DNA of 64,000 nt, from NCBI GenBank assembly GCA_902800625.1, contig CADCFG010000006.1:1-64000 (forward strand). The letters run 5' to 3'. The notes under the pieces were generated by a model, which worked only from the letters and a program-made list of their open reading frames with translations, ran no database searches and was not told the origin of the DNA. Position numbers and translations under genes: made by a program. Source of the DNA: an uncultured Eubacteriales bacterium (GTDB lineage Bacteria > Bacillota > Clostridia > Christensenellales > Aristaeellaceae). Positions 60,327 to 64,000 of this stretch are shown here, piece after piece; the stretch's first letter is position 1; every line of letters starts with the position of its first letter.

Positions 60327-61514
60327 CTACATCATTTTGAACAGCGCACGGACGGCCTGTTCGTTGGGAATGACCACGCCCCGCAGCAGCCTGTCCATCA
60401 GCACGGGTGCCATCCGGGTGGCCGTCTCCGAGCCCGAGCCGCAGATCATCACCACGTTGAAGGCGTACAGCAGGCCGATCTTCCCGAAATAGGCCTTCAG
60501 CGCCTCCGGATCCCGGATGCCGGTATACTTCATGAAGAAGCGGCTACCCACATCCAGGATCATCTCCTTCGGCATGCCCACACTCCCTTCGATGTGCTGG
60601 GCCTGGTTGCCGGCAGGAGCGGAGATCATGTCCCGATAGATGGACACCAGATCGCACACCGGCGGCCCCATGGTCACCTCCGGCATGTCGATCAGCACCA
60701 GCTCGTCGCCCTGGAGCATGATGTTGCCGGGGTGCAGGTCGTTGTGGGTCAGGGTGTCCGCTTCCGGGATGTCGTCGATGATGCTGTTCAGCAGGTCAAG
60801 CTCCTCCCGGGAGCACCACGGCTCCAGGTTTTCCACCCTGCGCCGGAACACGTCCTGGATGCGGTCAAAGCTGCCCGCCGGCACGTGGGTGGTGTGCAGG
60901 GTCCTGGCCAGAGCCACGTACTTGTCCACGTACTCCTCCATCCGCTCGGGATGGTCCCGCATCGCGTGGCCCAGGGTGTCGGACTTGAGCATCTCGAACA
61001 CCACGCCCAGGCAGTCCCCCACCCGCACCACGTCGTAGGCGATCACCGAGGGAACGCCGTTGACGAAGGCCGTCCGGGCGAAGTCCCGCTCCCGCTGGAT
61101 CTCCTCCATCTTCATCCATGGCTTGTAGACCTTCACGATGGTGTCCTCGTCCAGCCGGTAGACCGAGCCGTTGCCGCCCTGGCCGATCAGCTCGCAGCCC
61201 TCCACGGACACCTGGCGCAGCCGCTTCTTCACGTCCAGCAACTCCGTAAAGCCGGTCACCTCGAAGATGTCGTACACCTCCGCCGAGACGTTCTCCACCG
61301 GCAGCGGCTTCTTCGCCTGCTTGCGCAGCTTCATCAGCACCCGCAGGCCCGCGCTGGAGATGTATTCCAGGTTCCCGGCGTCGATGGCGATCTCGGCGCC
61401 GGGATGGGCGTTCACCGCCTCGAAGATCTCAGCCTCCACCGCCGAAGCGTTGCCAGAGTCCACGCGGCCCTCCAGAAAGAGGGTCAGGGTGTTGTTCTCA
61501 ATACTGCTCCTCAT
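60327..61514 (-). CDS. STAS-APH fusion kinase B
   Basis: Residues 1-105 are a STAS domain of the anti-sigma factor antagonist type (LTLFLEGRVDS, NLEYISSAGLRVLMKLRK), with the serine pair in YISSAG where these proteins are phosphorylated. From about residue 110 to 395 is an APH/choline-kinase-like domain: GQGGNGSVYRL as nucleotide loop, VKVYKP lysine, HNDLHPGNIML catalytic loop and LIDMPE. It resembles clostridial TIGR02172-type phosphotransferases. The pairing with a tyrosine phosphatase gene upstream suggests a regulatory switch. GAGGAG precedes the ATG. Confidence 0.85.
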   Translation of the reverse strand: MRSSIENNTLTLFLEGRVDSGNASAVEAEIFEAVNAHPGAEIAIDAGNLEYISSAGLRVLMKLRKQAKKPLPVENVSAEVYDIFEVTGFTELLDVKKRLRQVSVEGCELIGQGGNGSVYRLDEDTIVKVYKPWMKMEEIQRERDFARTAFVNGVPSVIAYDVVRVGDCLGVVFEMLKSDTLGHAMRDHPERMEEYVDKYVALARTLHTTHVPAGSFDRIQDVFRRRVENLEPWCSREELDLLNSIIDDIPEADTLTHNDLHPGNIMLQGDELVLIDMPEVTMGPPVCDLVSIYRDMISAPAGNQAQHIEGSVGMPKEMILDVGSRFFMKYTGIRDPEALKAYFGKIGLLYAFNVVMICGSGSETATRMAPVLMDRLLRGVVIPNEQAVRALFKMM

Positions 61515-61533
61515 GTTCGAACTCCTCTTGTAC

Positions 61534-62352
61534 TCAGTCGGTCAGTAACTTTTCGCGCAGCGCTTCGATCTCCCCGTTGCCCACGTCCAGCGCTTCATTG
61601 AGATACCCGCGCACGCTGCCGTATTCCCGCTCCAGCGCGTCGATGGCGTTTTCCATGAACGAGGCGTCCACCCCGCCGGACATCACCAGCAGCGCGTTCA
61701 GCTTGTCCTCCGGGAAGCCCAGGGGAGCCGCCTTCCGACGGACGTCCTCCAGCAGCCGCGCGTTGAAGGCGTTGGTCAGCAGGTAGTCCCGCATCACCGT
61801 CTCCCGGTCCGCGCCCAGGGCGAACAGCACGAGCATGGCCGCGCAGCCGGTGCGGTCCTTGCCGTCGGTGCAGTGCCACAGCATGGCGCGCCCCTCCTCC
61901 AGCCGCAGCAGCGCCCGGAAGAAGGCGCGGTAGGCCGCCTTCCCCCGCTCGGTGAGCAGGAAGCCGATGTACATTTGATCGTTGATGATGTTCTGTGCGT
62001 AGATCGCCTCGAACATCTCCATCCGGCTGATGCCGGGGTCGCCATACATCGCCGCCAGCTTCGGGTCGACATCCTTAAGCATGTCCTCCGCCTCCATCAC
62101 GGGCAGGTGCAGGTTTTCCGCGCCGGGGATCTCAGGATCAGGCAGCGCGGCGCGCTCCATGCTCATGCGCAGGTCCACCACCATCTGGACGCGGAAGCGG
62201 TTTTGCAGCGCTCCCATGGTTTCCGGGCTCATGCGGTCCAGCCCCGCCGTGCGCAGCAGCACGCCATCCTTCACGCGCCTGCCCCCGGCGCGATAGCCGC
62301 CCAGCTGGCGGGCGTTGCCCACGCCATTCAATTCGATGGCCTTATCCAGCAT
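61534..62352 (-). CDS. tyrosine phosphatase-family protein
   Basis: The 272-residue protein has a dual-specificity/tyrosine phosphatase fold of the Y_phosphatase3 type. It begins NGVGNARQLGGYRAGGRRVKDGVLLRTAGL, and the P-loop is HCTDGKDRTG (cysteine and arginine present) near residue 163. GGGAGG lies 6 bases before the ATG at 62352, one base after the TGA of STAS-kinase A. The substrate is unknown, and phosphoserine of the STAS domains is one candidate. Confidence 0.87.
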   Translation of the reverse strand: MLDKAIELNGVGNARQLGGYRAGGRRVKDGVLLRTAGLDRMSPETMGALQNRFRVQMVVDLRMSMERAALPDPEIPGAENLHLPVMEAEDMLKDVDPKLAAMYGDPGISRMEMFEAIYAQNIINDQMYIGFLLTERGKAAYRAFFRALLRLEEGRAMLWHCTDGKDRTGCAAMLVLFALGADRETVMRDYLLTNAFNARLLEDVRRKAAPLGFPEDKLNALLVMSGGVDASFMENAIDALEREYGSVRGYLNEALDVGNGEIEALREKLLTD

Positions 62353-62353
62353 C

Positions 62354-63550
62354 TCATTCCTCCCATACCCCGGCCAGGCTGCCCAGCAGCTCGTCGTATC
62401 GGCACAGCACCTGCTCGCGCATCTTCTGCACATACAGCGGGTGGTATTGCAGGGGCAGGATCGGGTTGGCCATGGCTGAGGAGTAGTACATCATATAAGC
62501 GTAGGGCTTCAGCAGCGCATCCATGGCCGCGGCCCGCTCGGCGCTTCCAAAGTAGGTCTCGCCGAACACCTGCCAGAACCGCCGCAGCTCGGCATAGGTC
62601 AGGCCGATGAAGCTCATGTCCTCGTCCCGCATGGTGCTCATACCCGTGCCCATCAGGTTGTAGATCAGGTAGCAGTGGATCAGGTCGATCAGCGGGTTGC
62701 CCGCGCCGGCGTCGCCCAGGTCGATCAGCATCAGCTCGCCGTCGCCCGTCTCCATCACGTTCTTGGCGTGGAAGTCGTTGTGGACAAAGCGATCCATCGG
62801 GGGAATGGAGCGGTAGAGCGCGTGCAGCTTCTCCACTTCCTCCGGCTCGAAGTCCGCGGCCACCTTGTCGATGGCGTCGTGCAGCGCCCGGTCCGCGCCG
62901 GGCATGCGGCCCGCAGGCACCTGTGTGGCGTGCAACTCCTTGAGCAGCTTTGTGGAACTCTCCGCCAGCTCCTCCAGCCGGGCAGGATTCTCACGGATGC
63001 GCTCCTGGAGCGTGGCGGCGTTCAGCATCTCGTACATTGTGCCATAGCTGTCGCCCACCTTCACGGTGTCAAAGGCGATGGCGCAGGGCACGCCCAGCAG
63101 GAAGGCCTGCTTCGCCGCCTCGCGCTCGGCCTCGATCTCCTCCAGCGTCAATCCCGCGCGGAACACCTTGATCATCTCGTCCGGCGTCAGGCGGTACACC
63201 GTGCCGTTGGCGCCGCGGCCCAGCTCCGCAAGGCCCTCCACGGACACCTCCCGCAGCCGCTTTCTCACGTCCAGCAGCTCCGTAAAGCCGGTCACCTCAA
63301 AGATGTCGTACACCTCCGCCGAAACGTTCTCCACCGGCAGAGGCTTTTTCGCCTGCTTGCGCAGCTTCATCAGCACCCGCAGGCCCGCGCTGGAGATGTA
63401 CTCCAGGTTCCCGGCGTCGATGGCGATCTCCGCGCCGGGATGGGCGTTCACCGCCCCGAGGATTTCAGCCTCCACCGCCGAAACGCTGCTGGAATCCACG
63501 CGTCCCTCCAAAAAGAGGGTCAGGGTGTTGTTCTCAAGCCGCGTCTTCAT
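62354..63550 (-). CDS. STAS-APH fusion kinase A
   Basis: This paralogue of the gene at 60327 has 398 residues. Its STAS domain (residues 1-105) differs at only a few positions, including an identical NLEYISSAGLRVLMKLRKQA core. The kinase domain has clearly diverged: GRGANGTVYRL, the HNDFHAKNVME catalytic loop and LIDLGDAGAG. Its start overlaps the preceding phosphatase gene by 17 bases. Two phosphatase-kinase pairs therefore stand in tandem. Confidence 0.85.
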   Translation of the reverse strand: MKTRLENNTLTLFLEGRVDSSSVSAVEAEILGAVNAHPGAEIAIDAGNLEYISSAGLRVLMKLRKQAKKPLPVENVSAEVYDIFEVTGFTELLDVRKRLREVSVEGLAELGRGANGTVYRLTPDEMIKVFRAGLTLEEIEAEREAAKQAFLLGVPCAIAFDTVKVGDSYGTMYEMLNAATLQERIRENPARLEELAESSTKLLKELHATQVPAGRMPGADRALHDAIDKVAADFEPEEVEKLHALYRSIPPMDRFVHNDFHAKNVMETGDGELMLIDLGDAGAGNPLIDLIHCYLIYNLMGTGMSTMRDEDMSFIGLTYAELRRFWQVFGETYFGSAERAAAMDALLKPYAYMMYYSSAMANPILPLQYHPLYVQKMREQVLCRYDELLGSLAGVWEE

Positions 63551-64000
63551 ATTCGATTTCCCCCTCCAGGTACTTGTCTCGCAGGCGTTCGATCTCCTCC
63601 TCGGTGACGCCCAGCTCCGACGTGATATAGCCCAGCGCCGAGCCGTAGTTCTGCTTCAGCCAGTCCAGGCCGTTGACCATGTACTGGGCGTTCACCTCGT
63701 CCATGGCCGTCATCAGGGTGTCCAGCTCCTCGCCCTCGACGCCCGTATCGATCAGCGACTGGCGCTCGCTCTCGATCATCTCGGCGTTGAAGGTGTTGGT
63801 CAGCAGGTAGTCGGCCAGGATGGTCTCCTCGTCCACGCCCAGCGCGGTGAGGATCAGCATGGCCGCGCAGCCGGTGCGGTCCTTGCCCTGGGTGCAGTGG
63901 AACAGCATCGCCTCGCCCTCGGGCAGGTCGATCAGCTCGCGGAACATGCGCGCGTAGCCCGCCTTGCCCGCCTCGCCGGACAGAAAGCCGACGTACATAT
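63534..64000 (-). CDS. tyrosine phosphatase-family protein, partial at right edge
   Basis: The C-terminal 155 residues of a second phosphatase are inside the window, in frame to the edge; the N-terminal half lies beyond 64000. The P-loop reads HCTQGKDRTG. An aligned segment (YVGFLSGEAGKAGYARMFREL) corresponds to YIGFLLTERGKAAYRAFFRAL in the copy at 61534. The two genes are paralogues. The gene overlaps STAS-kinase A by 17 bases, so the pair is translationally coupled. Confidence 0.85.
   Translation of the reverse strand, partial: MYVGFLSGEAGKAGYARMFRELIDLPEGEAMLFHCTQGKDRTGCAAMLILTALGVDEETILADYLLTNTFNAEMIESERQSLIDTGVEGEELDTLMTAMDEVNAQYMVNGLDWLKQNYGSALGYITSELGVTEEEIERLRDKYLEGEIEYEDAA

Overview
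This window is bacterial chromosome from a high-GC Firmicute, most likely an uncultured, gut-type member of the Clostridia. The gene set points there: RbgA, type III pantothenate kinase, TrmFO, RecD2, HslVU, an ECF transporter S component, the UPF0210/ACT pair and a BspA-like surface protein. So do the strong AGGAGG ribosome binding sites and the TTGNNN-17-TATAAT promoters. Genes are dense and strongly GC-biased at the third codon position, so long antisense open frames are common and have been left out. No species is assigned.

Layout. Positions 1-144 look like the leader of an rRNA operon running off the left edge. Then come a malQ-glgP fusion (316-4149); a minus-strand housekeeping run of SpoU methylase, comF, recD2, coaX and an ECF S component (4304-9589); a cupin; a large secreted BspA-like protein (10305-14237); a frameshifted GH94 cellobiose phosphorylase (14542-16934); UPF0210 and ACT genes; rimM-trmD, rplS, rbgA, rnhB and yraN (19674-26156); and a giant two-module GT-C glycosyltransferase (26284-30177). 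From 32010 to 40403 the comM gene is split by a 6.9 kb insertion. After it lie a metal exporter, nadE, a GT2-GtrA protein, a NAGPA-domain protein, dprA-topA-trmFO-hslV-GNAT-hslU, a secreted 5'-nucleotidase, an amino acid ABC transporter, AIM24 and YdcF proteins. The right edge holds a tandem array of tyrosine phosphatase and STAS-kinase genes.

The most notable region is the insertion in comM. Both junctions carry the same GAAC, so precise excision would restore a 509-residue ComM in frame. The ends are imperfect 36-bp inverted arms, as expected either of attP arms of a serine integrase or of transposon ends, but no recombinase is left inside. The cargo includes a protein resembling the AcrVA2 anti-CRISPR family, a DUF6076-like zinc-finger protein under an operator-bearing promoter, a Fic-like protein lacking the catalytic histidine, and a QatD-like TatD nuclease fragment fused to the end of the Fic frame. 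It looks like a decayed element that has carried both defence and anti-defence genes.

Other points: dispersed heptanucleotide arrays (TAATTCC/TACTCCC) supply the stop codons of four genes; one fold-back element has heptamer ends; TrmD is fused to a DUF4275-like domain; and the STAS domains of two neighbouring STAS-kinases are nearly identical while their kinase domains have diverged.
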